Below are positions 34,423 through 49,400 of a DNA stretch of 64,000 nt, piece by piece. The stretch lies in the NCBI GenBank assembly GCA_025331565.1, contig JAFREQ010000011.1, forward strand, positions 11,862,001 to 11,926,000, written 5' to 3'. The number at the start of each line of letters is the position of its first letter. Position 1 is the first letter of the stretch. The notes under the pieces are model-generated. The model was not told the DNA's origin. It saw only the letters and a program-made list of their open reading frames with translations, and did not search any database. Position numbers and translations under genes: made by a program. This DNA comes from Holacanthus passer (Eukaryota; Chordata; Actinopteri; Pomacanthidae).

Positions 34423-37400
34423 TCAGCGTCCTCCCGGTAGAGGGCCCATGGACAGAGAGTCCTCCTCGTCGATAGTGTCCAGCTCTTCAGTGCGCACAGC
34501 GTGAGTGATGAGCTGAAGCTCCTCTGAGAGTGTCTCGCTACGGTATGCCACACGGATATCAGGGACATTGGTACGACGGATGTCGTTGCTCACAGGACCC
34601 TCCTTAGAATAACTGGGGCCCAGCCAGTAGCTTTTGACCTGAAAGTAGGAACAGATACATGAGTGGGGAGCTCAGATACAAGTAAATCACAGACAGAGAG
34701 TAAATATCTGACTGACACCCGATGGACATTTTAGATTCACACTGTCCCTTTACTACTGAGGGTCTGAGGGACACAACAGTGAATAGTGGAGACTGTGTCA
34801 CATGCATGAATGAATCACACTCAGTGGCCACTTCATTAGGTACACTTGTATTATCCAATGCAATCTAATACAGCTGTTCTACTTTTGTGTCTTTAACAAT
34901 TTGTTTTACACTGTCAGAGAGTTAATAAAAGAATATGTTTTTGCATTGTGGTCAAAGTTTGTGATGGTGTTGTACTGGACTACATTATGTTCAGAGGTGT
35001 TGGTCATGAATGAAAACAGGGAGGACAAAAATATCTCTCAAAATAATGCAGTGCACTACAATGCCCCCTTTGACTATGACGTCAACAATAAACATATAAA
35101 TGAATTCACACATTTCTTGACAAAAACTGAATGAATTATAAATTCATGAAGGCAAGGTTTATGGCAGAGCTGTTGTATTGAAGTCCATTTGATTGTATAG
35201 ATGTACCTAATGAAGTGGCCACTGAGAGTATGTCACTTGATTAAATACATGAAAGGAGAAGAGCTAGTTTACCTTGTGTGAAAACCCGCTCATGAGGACA
35301 CTGTTTCTCGCCAGCTCACACATGTCACAGGAACTTAGTTTCCACACCTGAGTAGCGATACTGTACTCCTCCATCAGAGGCTCCTGGGTCCAGACACACA
35401 CACACAGTTTTTTCAGTTAATACCATAAATGTAGGCCATGTGTAATTCAGACAAGCTTCCTTCATACTGACCTTGGTGAAGTGGAACTGAAGAGGATCAT
35501 CAGTGGACAGAGAGACCATGAGGCCTCTAGACAGGTACTCTGGCAGCGGGTTGCGATGGTAACTGAGGAACAGGCTGTTGTTACTCAGTGGTGACATGGC
35601 GATGCCAATCTGAGCCAGGTAGTAAAGATACTGCAGCACCGGGGCCTGATGGATAACAAAGAGGGAGAGCATGAGAGACAAAGACAGAAACAGACAAACC
35701 AGTAAATATAGCAGTGAATGCATCTTTGTCTCAGATTTCTTAACAGCAGCAGCAGATGGGCAGCCTTGTTTCGCTCAGCCCTGCTGCATAAAGACTGAGT
35801 CACTGGTTACCTGAATGCAGTGTAAACAGACTAAACACGCTCTTCTCTCTTTCATTTCCTTTATAAACAGGATGTAACTTTGATTTATTTTTACCTTGGT
35901 CTGCTTTTATATTGCTTGGATATTTTTAACTGTTTTATTATGGAACATAGTTTGATGTTGTTTTCTCTATGGTTGTATTTTGTGGGTATTTGTTTCCTAC
36001 CTTCTGGTTCTCAGTGTTGGTGGATTAGGATGAACTTGTTTGTAATTCCATCAGTGACGGCCAAGAGGGACCCATTAATTTGCATCTCCCTTTATGCTTC
36101 CCAAATATGACCAATACAATGGTTACTAAAGATTGTAATGAAGTTTGCTCTCTGAGTCAGTCTCAACAAAAGTTGAAAATTATTGTGTAAAAAAAAAAAG
36201 TCATTCAGGTGTTCAAGTCAATCTCACCGATCATATTACAGTACTTTTTTTGAATGTCACACAGCATTTGTAACAACAGCATGGTCAAACTACATATTTC
36301 CATAGCAGTCTTCTGTAAAAAAATAAAATAAAAATGACGCTCTGCACTCACCTTTCTGAGCAGCAGCCCATGGGAGATGTTCTCTGATAACATGAAACCT
36401 GACACCAGGTGGTGCATCGGCCCTGCTTCTCCACAGTGAGGTCGCAGCACAAACATGTGGAAGCCTCGCCGCCTGAATCAGACAAATATGTTTACAAAAA
36501 TAACCTCATGTATTTTTTGTTTTTGGATTTTTTGTGAATGATGATGTGTTTAGATAAATGGACGTCAAGTCAAATGAAGGATCAAAGACTCTACATGCGT
36601 CCAGCTGGCCCATACCTTCGCAGGTGGTTGAGCACAGTCATGTTGGCATAGGTGTAGTAGAGGTAGTAGGAGTAGGGTGGGTTGTCTTCTTCTGTCCAGT
36701 TGACCGGCAGCGGACTGTCAAGATTGAAAATGTGGTGCTCAGGTTTAGACTCATCATCCACGCTGTCAAAGCCCACCACCTAGCAACAAAAACATCAACA
36801 ACAGAACGACAATCAGTCAGCCTCTTTCAGCGCAAATCATCAAGAGAGCTTGGATTGTTTATGAAGTGACACTCACATGCTCCAGGAAGAGGTGCAGCTC
36901 AGGATGACTGTGGGGGTTGATCGTGACTTCAAACAGGGGCATGAAGATATTCTCCAACATCTCCTGGAAATTTGCCAGCTGCTTCTTTGTGTGGTACACA
37001 TCACTGGAGAGGTTGTGATTGAACAGTGACATTTGTTGTTACCACAGGGATGATTATGATTTGTTTATGTAAAAACGTTTTATTTCAAATGTGGGTTTTA
37101 TTGTAGAGCCTAGAAGCTATAATCCATGTCTTTGTTAGTTAGGAGTAAGAGAGAAGGAAAGATAGCTTTCCTTCCTTGTGATATTACAGCCAATCAAATG
37201 CTGCACATCTCAGCTTCAAGCTAAAGCTAGTTGGGGGAGTACTTACAACAGACGGGGGACCTGGATAAGCCAGCGCACATTATCAGAGTACACTCGATGT
37301 TTAACAGCCCACTTAGCCAGCTTATCCCATTCGTCTCGGGAGCGACCATAGATAGACAGTCGTAGCTCAGAGTTCTGGTACTTACTCTCCTCCAGGTCAA

Positions 37401-40400
37401 ACATCACCTCCTGGACACACAGTATCAGGAGACATCCATGTATCAGTATATGCATTGATAAATTCTTTGGATGAGGCACTGTATACTTATATAGTAATTT
37501 CACACCTTGATTATGTGTGCGAAGTATTTTCCTGCAATGTGGTTGTCAGTCTTGATGAAGATCTCTCTGAGGATGGATTCTCCAATGGGGTTGTACTTGG
37601 CGTTGAACTTGTCAAACCGATGGAACGTGTTACGATCCTGATGAGTAAAGGAAAGCAGACAGTGTTCCTTTGAACATAATCTCTCAACACACATTTAGAT
37701 TAATACTGTTTGCTGCTCCCATTTCTCACCGCATGCATGTCGAGAGTGTCTACGCTCAGGTCAAAGGCCGTCAGGTTCATGCTCTCAAACACCTCCTTGA
37801 GGGTCTGACCACGGCCACGCTCAATGTGAACGATCTCCTCTGGGTATTTCTTCATGGCTCTCTTGATGAATCGCAGCAGGTGCTTCTGATTCATGCAGGA
37901 TGATGCGTGTATGTGTGTGTCCACCTGGAGTTAGGATGGGGCAGAATATGTGAGAGTTCAGTTCAGTACTGGATCTACACCAGTTATCATTTCATTTCAG
38001 TACAGTCATGCATAAATAATTTATATCACATGTCATATGTCTTGCCTTTCGTATGTTGTAGAAGTCTCTGTGTGGAACTTTCTTCTGAGCTGCCAATTCC
38101 TTCATCTCATTCAGGAGGATGTGCATCTGGAATTTAGAGCTTAGGTATTGCAGGCGGCGGTAGCAGAAAGACTTCCTGTAAACACCATCCAGAGGAAACA
38201 CAGACATATCTTAAATTTAAAACAAACACTAAGCCACAAAAGAACATTTGTAGAATGATGGTGTCAAAGAAACACTCACACTGGCCCGTTAATGATGAGG
38301 GCCATCATAACATTCATGTCTGCGATATACTCCTTCAGGTCAGGATAGGGCAGGTCCACTTCTGTACTTCTGAAACCAAGAACAGTATCAAAATTACACT
38401 AACAGACTCTTTTTTAAATTAAGATGTCCATGTCATCACACAGGTACAAACACATACTTGTCCATGTTGTTTTTCTTGGTGTACACATGGACCACTCCAT
38501 CCACCATCTTGCAACCATATCCTGTGTCTGCCGGCATGTTCTTGGGGTCCTGATTGTCATAGGGGTGTGTCTCTGAAACAGGTGGGTGGACGGGTGCATC
38601 TGGGAAAACATGAAATTATAAAATATTAGTTAAGTGAAATCGTCCATGCTACAAAAATAATATTTATCTTAAAATGAAAACAGTAACACGGTGACTGCTC
38701 AGATAAAAGAGAAATGCAGGCGTTAGTGGTCAGGACATAGTGGTCCTGAGTGACTACTACGTTTTCATGTGATCTAGATTTGAGTTTGGCAAGCTTAATA
38801 ACAATGAATGAAAATAAAATAATAACAGCTGCCATGGGAGTGTTTATCTTTATTGTTCAGTGCTTTTGCCCACTAGCTGGCATTTCCTTGCTCAGGAGGT
38901 TGATTTCAAAGAGTGTCAAGCCTTTTAAAGCTGGACCACGCCCATTAGTTTTGGTCCTGGAAAACCCCTTTGGAAGAAAATCTGTGATGTTACACTGCCC
39001 CTAATTACATCATAAGATAAGCTTGCACAGACCTGAAACACCTTGCTAAAGTAGTTATTAAGTATTGTTGTAATAAACCATGGACAGTAGAAAGATTTCC
39101 AATGGGAAGACACTTGACTTAGAGGCAGACGCTGGATTTAGAGCTGTATCTATAGACTGTTTAAACCATCAATGTATCTGCTGATTATTTTCTTTATTGA
39201 GTAAAGTCACTTAAATGTCAGAGAATAATGAAAAATGTCCATCACAATTTCCCTGTGCTGAAGGTGACATAAGATAAGATAAGATAAACCTTTATTCGTC
39301 CCACAGTGGGGAAATTTGCATATTTAAACACATTAAACACATTTAAATTACTTGTTTTGTCAAGTTCAAAAAGCAAACATAATCAGTTTCCTATCACATA
39401 AGGCAAAGACAAACATAAAAAGTGTCCTATGTGAGAAGCTGTGACCAGAGAATTTTGGGCATTTTTACTTGAAAAAATCACTCAAACGACTAATCAAATT
39501 TCAAAAAGTTGCCAATTATTTTTTCCCATTTGCCCTGATACCTTTTGTGTATAAACCTCATGTAGGGCTCATTCAATTGTTCCTGGTCTTGTGAGCTATA
39601 ATATGAAAAGAAGCAAGCTTCCCCTGCAGAACTGCAGCGCTAGGCACACCTGAAACTCTTGTCTGTTCACAGGTATTCCCTGAACAAAAAACTAAGCCAA
39701 AATAAGGAGACAGTCTAACTCTAGGGTTTTCCAATGCTACTGCATAGTTTCAAAGGATATATGTCGGCTATTACTGCTTTTGTACCCCTGTGGGGCACAA
39801 CATCCTGTCTGTGGAATTAAACAAAACCCTTTGACTCCAAACTGAAGAATGTGTTGCCTCTCTGTATGGTTCATCTTTTCTGATATAAATTTTCTCATTT
39901 CTTCCCAGCTGTAATAAAATATGTGTTTGGATGTCATACCAGCATCTACAGGGGTCTCTGGTATATCGTCATAGACTCTCAGGTCCAGAGGCTTCATCCC
40001 CAGCTCCTGCAGGGCGTGAGCTGTGGTCTTACAAAAATTCTGCATAGATCGATTTATGTACTTCTCTCGGATGAATAATGCCTTCACCACACACTTTGCA
40101 GCATCTACCAGGTCAGTGAAGGGCACCTGGGAAGATATCAACAGACAGTGATATAAATGGGTGTTAAAGGAATGTAACCAGACATAAACAGGAGTTTGAT
40201 AATAGCTGATGAAAACAGTAAAAAATCATATGGAAAAAGCTCCTCACTCCACACTTTTCCTCTCCAGATATTGAGACCCGCTGGTACTCCTTCTCCATTG
40301 GCATTTCCCTCTCCTTGAAGCCATCATCAACAGTGTCCACACTCGTCTCCTTCATCAACCTTAAATGATACAGACAGATTAAAGGAGAGTTTAAAACAAG

Positions 40401-43400
40401 AGTAAGACAAACAGGGGCTAGACAGATGAGGACACACAAATATGTGGACATACACAGAAAAGTAAATGAAGGAAAATGGTAGCATAAGAAATTACTGCAG
40501 TTCATTGTCTGCAACAATGGGTTCGGAAAGTATTGTGACTGCAACACACAACAGCTAATAAAATGTCTATGTATCTATATTATAACCCTCAGTAGTCATC
40601 CAACTGAGCACCAGAATTCATATGTCAGTTAAGGAAACAAGTTAGAGACCAACAGACTATGCAAATGCAGTCAAACTTAAGAGACTTTTAGACAGAGTGA
40701 AAAGCAAAAGAACAAGGTACCCATTTGTACACTGTACATCTAGCAAGTCACCAGCAGGGGGAGGATGTGCTCTGTCTCCATATGCTGATAATCTCTGTCA
40801 GTGTTTCTGGAGAAAAGTACTTACACTAGAGTCCAGAGTTCCTAAATACTGCAGACTAGACATTGATAAGGATGTAGCAGTGATGAACACTACAATACTC
40901 AAGTAAGTAGAAGAGTACAAACAAGCAAAACAGAGATGAACTGAAAGAAAACAAATGACCAAAGAGAAAATCACCACATAAGACAAACATACTGGAGTAG
41001 ATCTCACTCACTCTAGGTCTGGAGCACTGTCGATTTTCATGAAGTCCTGTTTGGCACGGAGCAAGATCTCTGGCTCAAGCCTTGGGGTGATATGCAGCGG
41101 CACAGGATGAAAGTGGGCAAGGCAGGAGGCAGATGGGCATCAGAGGTAGTGAGAAGAAATTAAGCACACAAAGGGAGAGAGACCAAACATTTCCACAAGT
41201 ACACACGTGAACACGAACCCACACACACGCATATACACATACATATACACACAAAGCATATTAAGCATTAAGTGATCAAGGAGACTGACACAAACAGAAA
41301 AATATCATCAGTTAGTGGTACACCCTGATTGGTGAACAGGGGCTTGGGGGGTTGTGTCAGATAACCACCCAAACGATTGGCTTAGTGGTGCAGATAGCGT
41401 CGACCCTTGCAACCAAGAACCCACCTCCTCATAAAAGTTTGTGTAGAAGAAGACTGGAACACCGGGACAGATGCCAACTGCTGGAAAGCACAGTTAGCTG
41501 ATTGCCGAGGTTAGTTAGCCCGCAAACCGGCATGTTGGAAGCTGATAAGCATGTGTGCATGGGTGAAAGCAAGACTGTGTGTAAAAGGTGGGGGCAGGGT
41601 AGAGCTACATCTGTCTGCTGTGATGTAAAGAGTTTATTGAACTGGCTTTGTGTGCGCGCTGTGTTTGCATTTCCTCACTTAATGTCCTGGCTGATTTGCC
41701 TCTCCAGGCGGTGCCGTCGTTCTTCCAGCTGTTCAATGGGGCTGTCCTCCGGGAACTCGTAGGGAGCGCTTCGCATCTCGCTCTCAGCCATGCTGCGTGT
41801 GAACAGCTCCTGGTGCAAACATAGTTTTTTCCATTTATGGTGTCATAAAACAGGCAAACAGGTCAATTTCCATGCACCTATGAGCATATGGCAGACTCTG
41901 AGGCTCACACAAAACCACCTGTTACATTTACTTAAAAAAAAATGTTTAAGGTTACTTTGATTAGCTGTACCTAAAAGATTGAGTGTAATCATGAATGATC
42001 AAGTTTCTGTGAGTTCACTGTAGTAACATTACGCATGGCTTTGAATTTTTACCTCAGCAATCTCTTTGTACTTTTCCTCCATGGATGTCCGCAGGTCGAT
42101 TGGGTAGTGTGTGATAGAAACAGGTGTCCCTGGAAGGGATCTCTGGGGCTTGAGGGGCTTGGGCCCAGATGCACCAGACAGGTCTGTAGGCAGACACAGA
42201 CAGAGTTTAGTCCTGTGTCCAGTAAAGGCGAGGAGATGGATAACAATTAAGAAGTAAAAACTGCAAAAACAGAGCCTGAACACAATCACACCTACACATT
42301 CAAACATGAAACATAAACTGGCAAAAGGCTGAAAAGCAAGAGAGCAGAGCTGTTAAGTAATAGAAAAACTCTTCTAGAACTGCCTGAAAAATATGCAACG
42401 TAACACAACTTTCTATTGTAAAAAGTAACATGAGTAGTAAGTACATTTTCTCTGCAATGTGTAGTAACAGAGAACTCATTGGGGTTCAGATACATGACGA
42501 CCATCTGGGTGCTTTGCAGGCTCATAGCTAATTCAATAACAATGATGTCAATCTCTCTACAATCATTCTTCATTTCACAGTCTGTTGAAAGCAGAGACAG
42601 ACAAATATGTAAAAACAGACCAAGCTACCTCGAAAGAATAGAAAAGAATTAACATCTGGTCGACCAAAGATTGCAATGTGTGGTAGTATGAACGAGGAAA
42701 CAACGACCACAAATTTGGCTCAGATTGTGTTCATGAGAGCTTAGTGTCATGTGATCCCATTTGAACTAATATAAGTACAAATGCATTTAGTTAAAAACTA
42801 TAGATTTTGGACAAACAGCTAATACAAACAACTGCTTTTAATGCTTAATGTGAAACTAGAAAATCAGTCAATTAAATCTTCACGTAACATAACATAAAGA
42901 CAGGCTACCAAGAGAAAATCAGTGTTCTCAAGATTGAGAAATCTTTGGTTGCAAACTTCCTTTGTTTCCTTCCTTCAGCTACAGGAAAGCATGAACCCAT
43001 TTATCTTGTATCGACACTTAAGAAATCAAACACGCAGACATCAGTTGCAAATAGTCAGTCAGACATTAGTTAAACAAATGCAAATGATCATGATTACCTA
43101 TGAGGCTCTGGTGACAGTGGCTGCGGCTGCAGTCTGTGACAGGGCATGAAAACCCTCGTAATATGTCAGAGAACAGAAGTCGGCTTAAGGAAAGACAGCT
43201 GTACCAGCAGATACTGTGTCACTTCAATCACACATGGGCACGCAGACACTTGAAAAAGAATTACCCCAACTCACATGAACGCACTGACTCGCGTGTACAC
43301 ACACCTGAGAATGACACAGAGGGGCCTTCCCCACTTCAGACCTGCTGGAAACAGATGGCGCCAGCTCCTCTCCACATTAAACCAAACACAATAGAGGAGG

Positions 43401-46400
43401 AACTACCAAAAGACAAGATACCTTTGTCTGAGGTACACTGAGGAACATCACCTTTACTGATTCTTTCATACTTTCTAAAGACAGTTATGCATTTAAGTTA
43501 AAGAGTATCATAATTTAAACAGTACCACAGTTAGGCACACACAGTAATCAGACGGTCATAATAAGTCTATGGCTTTGGGAGTGGTGTGTTCACTGTCCTC
43601 TATAATTGCTGCCATTATTGGTGCTGTGTCTGCCCTGTGACAATTAGTCTCTGCCATCTGCTGTCTGCCTCCAAGGCTGTGGAGTTAGGAATGAACCACC
43701 ATAGTATGTTAATGCTGGCATGGCGCTGTAAAGCATCTCAATACTACACACTGAATTGTTAAAGGATGTGTTACACCTGTGCCACAGTCATTTCCTCAAG
43801 GACATAAAAACAAACATGCATATCATTACAGCCTGGCCAATACTGGATTCTTCAAGCAGATATCTATAGAGTTTTAAAAAATTCTTACATAAACACATGA
43901 AACATAAACCTCAAAAACATTTTGATAAGGATTCCAAAAATTAGATTTTTAAAGATTTATCACAACATGTACCGAGCAAACCAGTCTACCATTGGAAAAT
44001 CAACTCATCTGTGTTCTATCTATCTGCCTGACCAAATTATCAGATTATATACTGTACACACGTGTGCGGGTATAGGGACACGTCCATTTTCACATGGGCA
44101 AACACATGACTTGAAGTATACGGTATAGACACACACAAAAAGTCATCCCCAGTATAGTATCCATGTAATCCCCCGGCCTTTCCACCACAGATGACTCTTA
44201 ATCCAGCACCCCCGACTCTATTTATCTCAGTGACATCATGGTAGTAGAGAGCACAAACCTTCCACACATATCAATACAAGTAAACACAACAGAACTGGCA
44301 GAAACTCAGCAGAGTACAATGTTGAAAATAAAGTAAAGCAGAAGAATGAATCTTTGCACAGTAAATTGTCTCTGTGAGCCAAGAGCACAGCCAAGAGCCA
44401 ACCAGCAAAACTCCAACAGAGGCCCTTGCAGATTTATGATGGGAAACTTCAAATAATTGACTTGAATTAGTCATAAATGTCTGTATGATTCACTCAGTTA
44501 ATGGTTAATTTAAAAATATCTGTCCAAAGAGCAACTAGACAGGTAGATGAAAACAGCACTGTTTGTCTTGATAATCTTATCTATAACCTGAACAATAAAG
44601 ACAAATTTAGCTAAATTTTTATTAACTATTTACTTAAAATTTGATTTACTATTTACTATACATCTACTCTATCCTCCTTGCTGCTGTACACAGGAAATGT
44701 CCCCGTTGTGGGACGAATAAAGGAATATCTTATCTTAAATGTCTTTGATGTCTTCCATGATTCCAGAGTCCAACCATAGAAAGCTCTGCAGACCTTGAGA
44801 CAAATTTAATCTGTGTGCCTCATTTGTGAAAGAGAATGTGGATCAACATGGAACAAAACATCCTCATTTCCTTTTTTCAGTAGCTTTCAGTAGCTTTTCT
44901 GTGAAGCCCTGACATAAACACTTTTGTTTGTTGTGTTTCAAACCACTGGGCAGATCCAGATTGCATGAAAATACATTTTGGCACACCGGCTGGCCAAGAA
45001 ATCGAGCCTCACCGCAAACACGCTGTTTACCGTGCCTGTGTGTCTCATCTATGTTAGAATGAAATGCCCTTCTGTCTTCGTGGAGCCATTGTGAGTTAAT
45101 TTCTTAGCCCAGTGAGCAATATTGACAAAGCTCTCCATCTCAGCTTTCTCTCACATCCCTGGGACCTGAGTCTGCACACCACCCACACACACTACCCACC
45201 TGTTCCTTTGAACCCTACCAGAGAGACGGTCATCCAGAATCTGTGGGGCTGCCTCTGCTCTATAAGGATCAATACAATCCTTCTAGCCTGTCTCATCCTC
45301 CCTGTCCCTCGGGCCAAAAGGAGCAGCAGAATAGTTTTAGCAGTGCCATTCTAGTTCATATTCTGAGGTGGTCAAACAAAACATCACACAGTATGTCCAC
45401 AATATATTGCATGACCAGAACAATCTATATCAATTTGCCAACTTTTATTTTCCTTTTCCATCATTTTGTATATTTTGTATGAGTCCCATAAGCCCCACAT
45501 TGTTACCAAAACCTCCCCATCAGGCCCACTGGCTGAGACATTTTCATTGTGATGATCAACATTATGATATCCAGAGAATTCATGAGATTTAGCTGCCACT
45601 GTAGAGATAAACAGCACGTCCCCTTCTTGTAGAGTCAGTTAGCTCCCACTTTCATTTCTCCATTCATTTTAATTATAGCTGATGAGCATATATGTCAATT
45701 AAAGTCTATGCTTACTGATTAAAAAACCAAATTATTGCGCAACCTTGTTGTTAGACAACTAGTCTCAGTGTGTCAGAGAGGCAGTTGTCACCACAATAAC
45801 AACATCACTGACATTTCGCAGACAACATCGGGCCTTGCACTGCCTCATTTCATCAAGCACAATGTATCTTAAAGTCAGTAAAAAAATATACTTTTCTTAC
45901 ATGTAACCTCACTATGCCCTTTTGTCATTGTGGTCCAGCAATGCTCAAACAAGCTTTCAAGAGTTTCAGCTCTGTGTACAATAGATAACTGATAGTTCTC
46001 CTTTTCATCTAATATAAAAACCTTCAACAGTTAGGGGGTTGGATTTCTGTTGGCACTGTGTCTAAGGGGCAAGGAGCCAACTCTCATAGGCAGGTGCGAT
46101 TTTGTTTTATATTAGTGAACACTCACCCGTGTTCATAGTAACTATAGCTAACTGTTGTGCTAAGCAAACAGTGAATTCAGAATTCAGAGGCATGTCTAGC
46201 ACAGTCTGTCTAATTGCAGCAAAGGAGCTACAATGTTTTTCTTAGTTTGTTCTTGCTTGATAGTGCATAAGATGTAGAATAAAAGATATAAAATTAGGAT
46301 GAAAATGGAATACAGCGAACACGTAACAGAAGATGGAAAATAAAATACAAAAACAAAGTACATAGAGTACATAGAATGCATAAATTTGTGAAGAAGAAAA

Positions 46401-49400
46401 AAGATGTGTTTTTAGCTTTCTTTTAAAAATATTTAGAGAGCTGGTTTGATATCTGTAGGTAGTGTGTCCCATAGCTTTGGGAAGTAACTGACAAAGGCTG
46501 CATCACCGATTTTCTTTCAGCTGTTGCTGGGAACCCCCAATAAACCAGCGGCAGATGAATTAAGTGTTCTTGAAGGCAAATAGTGAACAAGGGAGTTAGC
46601 AATGTAGACTGGTCCTAGCCCATAATTAGGTTAACTAAGCTAAAACTGGACTAAACTGGACTAATGTGCTCTCTCCTCTTGAAGAGGGGAGACCTGAACC
46701 TTAGATCTGAATTGAAGACAATACCAAGACCTTAATCGTAAGATTGCAAAAAAATTGAATAATTATCGTCAATACTTGGATTAAATCAACAAAAACTGAG
46801 TATGGCAGTATGACTGGACTCAATATATCACAATGTGCCAAATGTATTACAAATTAACATAAAATAATCCAATTCTGTTCCACTTTTACACATTACCTGA
46901 CACATGACATGACATCAGAGTCAAAAGAAAAACTTCAATACATAATTTGAAGACTTTTTAATTATAGTTTGCTCCATATTATTGGCTTCGACAATGGAAA
47001 TTTATAAAACAAAATTATGATTGTGTCATCACAATATGACAATATGATTCTGCTGGAAGTCAATAAGCAGTAATATTGAAATATTGCCCAGCCATACTTA
47101 TTGTTACACAGCTGACCATATGTTTGTACATGTATTATTCAAAGATGGAAACTCCAACACAATCAGCTTGTGTGTACCATCATGAAACCACAAGTTAATT
47201 CATAAAGAAAAATCAATTGAATAAAGGCAGTGATTTGTAAGGACATTTAATTGGACTAAAAACAGAGGAGCCTGTTGTCTGTTAGAAAGTTGAAGGTCAT
47301 GTATAGGTAGGGATGTCATGTAGCAGCAATGCATGATGGGCATCTTAGACTGATGGCATAAAAACTATGCTTGTGTGTTTGTGTTTGCGTTCCTGACTTC
47401 AGCTACTTTCAGGGACACATTTCAGACAACAGACCAGTAAACTGGGGACGGCTGGTCCAATTTGGGTAAAAGCTGTGTCTACAGTTGGGGAAAAAAACAT
47501 GGTTTTTGTTTCAGTGGTTAAGGTTAAGGTTATGGTGAGGCAAGAAGTGGTAAGAGTTAGGGTAAGTTTCCAGGAAATGAATGTAAGTATATGTAATGTC
47601 CCCAAAAGTGACTTAAGTAAACATGTCTGTATGTGTGTGACGTGTCCCATAGTGATGTGTTTGTGGCTCCAGTGTCGAGAAACATTTGTTTTTCTTTACA
47701 GATTTCACTTTATTCCCTGAGAGGGAGAATGATGACACACGCTTCAGATGTTCCTTAGCAACAACAGATGAGAATAAACCTCTACTTCGGGTCTTCGTCT
47801 CTAAAATATATTATCAGTACTCAGCAGGCTGGGTGCAGGGGAACAAACACGGGTGATGAAATAAGGCAGCTAAAAACTAGTGCCTGCAAATACACTTTGT
47901 AAACAGTTGGGGCATAATTTTCTTTTAAAAATAACTTAATGAAGGCCTGCTGGATACACAGGAATACATTTCAGTGCATGCATAAAAACCAAAGGATCAT
48001 TGTCAACACTGTGGTCAGAGACATTTACCTTTAACGCTACTCTGCAGCTTTCTGTAACATAAACAGCCTTGAAGAGGGGACAGATAAGTCACGGTCATCA
48101 CATACACCAACATACGAAACAGTCACAAAAACACTGCATTAATAAACATGAGGAAGGTCAACGTGTTCAACCGGACTTTAAAAACTCAGACCCCTGAATG
48201 GACCCCACCTGAGGACTACAGTCTTAATGAAGATGCACTTCTGAATATTTCTTTTCCTCCAGCTTCGCTGGCAACAGAAACCTTTCTGATTTGATTTGAT
48301 GTACTGTTTATATTTTGTTTTCGTCAGCACACTCACAAGAATCTCAGTGAGTAATCCACTGGACCATATCACTGCATCATACAGGGCTGTAGCAAACAGC
48401 AGCAGAGACTAGATGCCCCAAATGTTCACTCACAATAACTGCCAGACTCTAAACTATAGAGCACATCAAGCTTAACAAATGTCAGCATCAACAGACCAAA
48501 TGCATGACATATTTTTTCTCTTCCATATTCTTATGCTTCCCCGTAAAGAAACACCCCCTCCTCATTTCTACATTTCCTCCCACTGTCATCTTATTCCAGT
48601 ACACAGCAACTGTGTTTACTAGCACCTCATCTGTCACTATGAGCTTGCTTGTGCAGTATTTTTGGAGTGATAAGTATCATGCATCACAGACAACTGCTAA
48701 AACTTGTAGTAACACAGTATTGACATGAACAGGCTCTACAGTATAGGTTACAGTACCTCTATCTCCCTGCCTTGTCCTGCTCTCACAGTCTCCGTTACGG
48801 TCGCAGTGGCCTTGTCTGAGCTCTTGCGGGATGCTGGGACATGTAACTAGGCCTGGGACAGCCGATGTACCCTCCCCCGCCGGCACAGTGCAAGAGAGAG
48901 AATGACAGCAAAGAGAGAAAAGAGAGAGACAAGATCTACTGTCTCCTAAACACAAGCTGTTCTAACACCAGGATCACACAATTCACCCTCTTTTTCTCTT
49001 TTCTTTGCTTCTCCTGTTGTAAATGTCGCCACCTCCAGTGTGCTGGGGAAGCAATTTTTTTCCCTCTTTCCTCTGATTCTCTCTCTCTCTCTCTCTCTCT
49101 GCCTCTGTCTTTCAGCTGCTTCCTGGATTACACCGGTTTCAGTCCATGAACAACACTGCCTTCAAGCTCCCGGATTTAAATACTGGGTTGGAACATACCA
49201 CGTGGCAAAACAGGGGAGGGACCGGGGTGAACCACTTCATACTCTTTTGTGCTGTAAAATGGAGGAGGCCCTGCATCTCTGGCCACTCCCACTCCTCCTC
49301 GACCTCCCTCCTCTTATTCATGAACTCACTGCTCCAATCATCTCATGACTGCAAACCTTTAAATGATGTTACGAGTAACAGTATTTAAAAACAATTGATG

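Noticed and set aside
48677..48955. Minus-strand 92-codon frame in the ampd2 intron as an alternative first exon
   Set aside because: Only a weak AGAG|GTACTG donor and no recognisable similarity to known AMPD2 N-termini; not enough to call.
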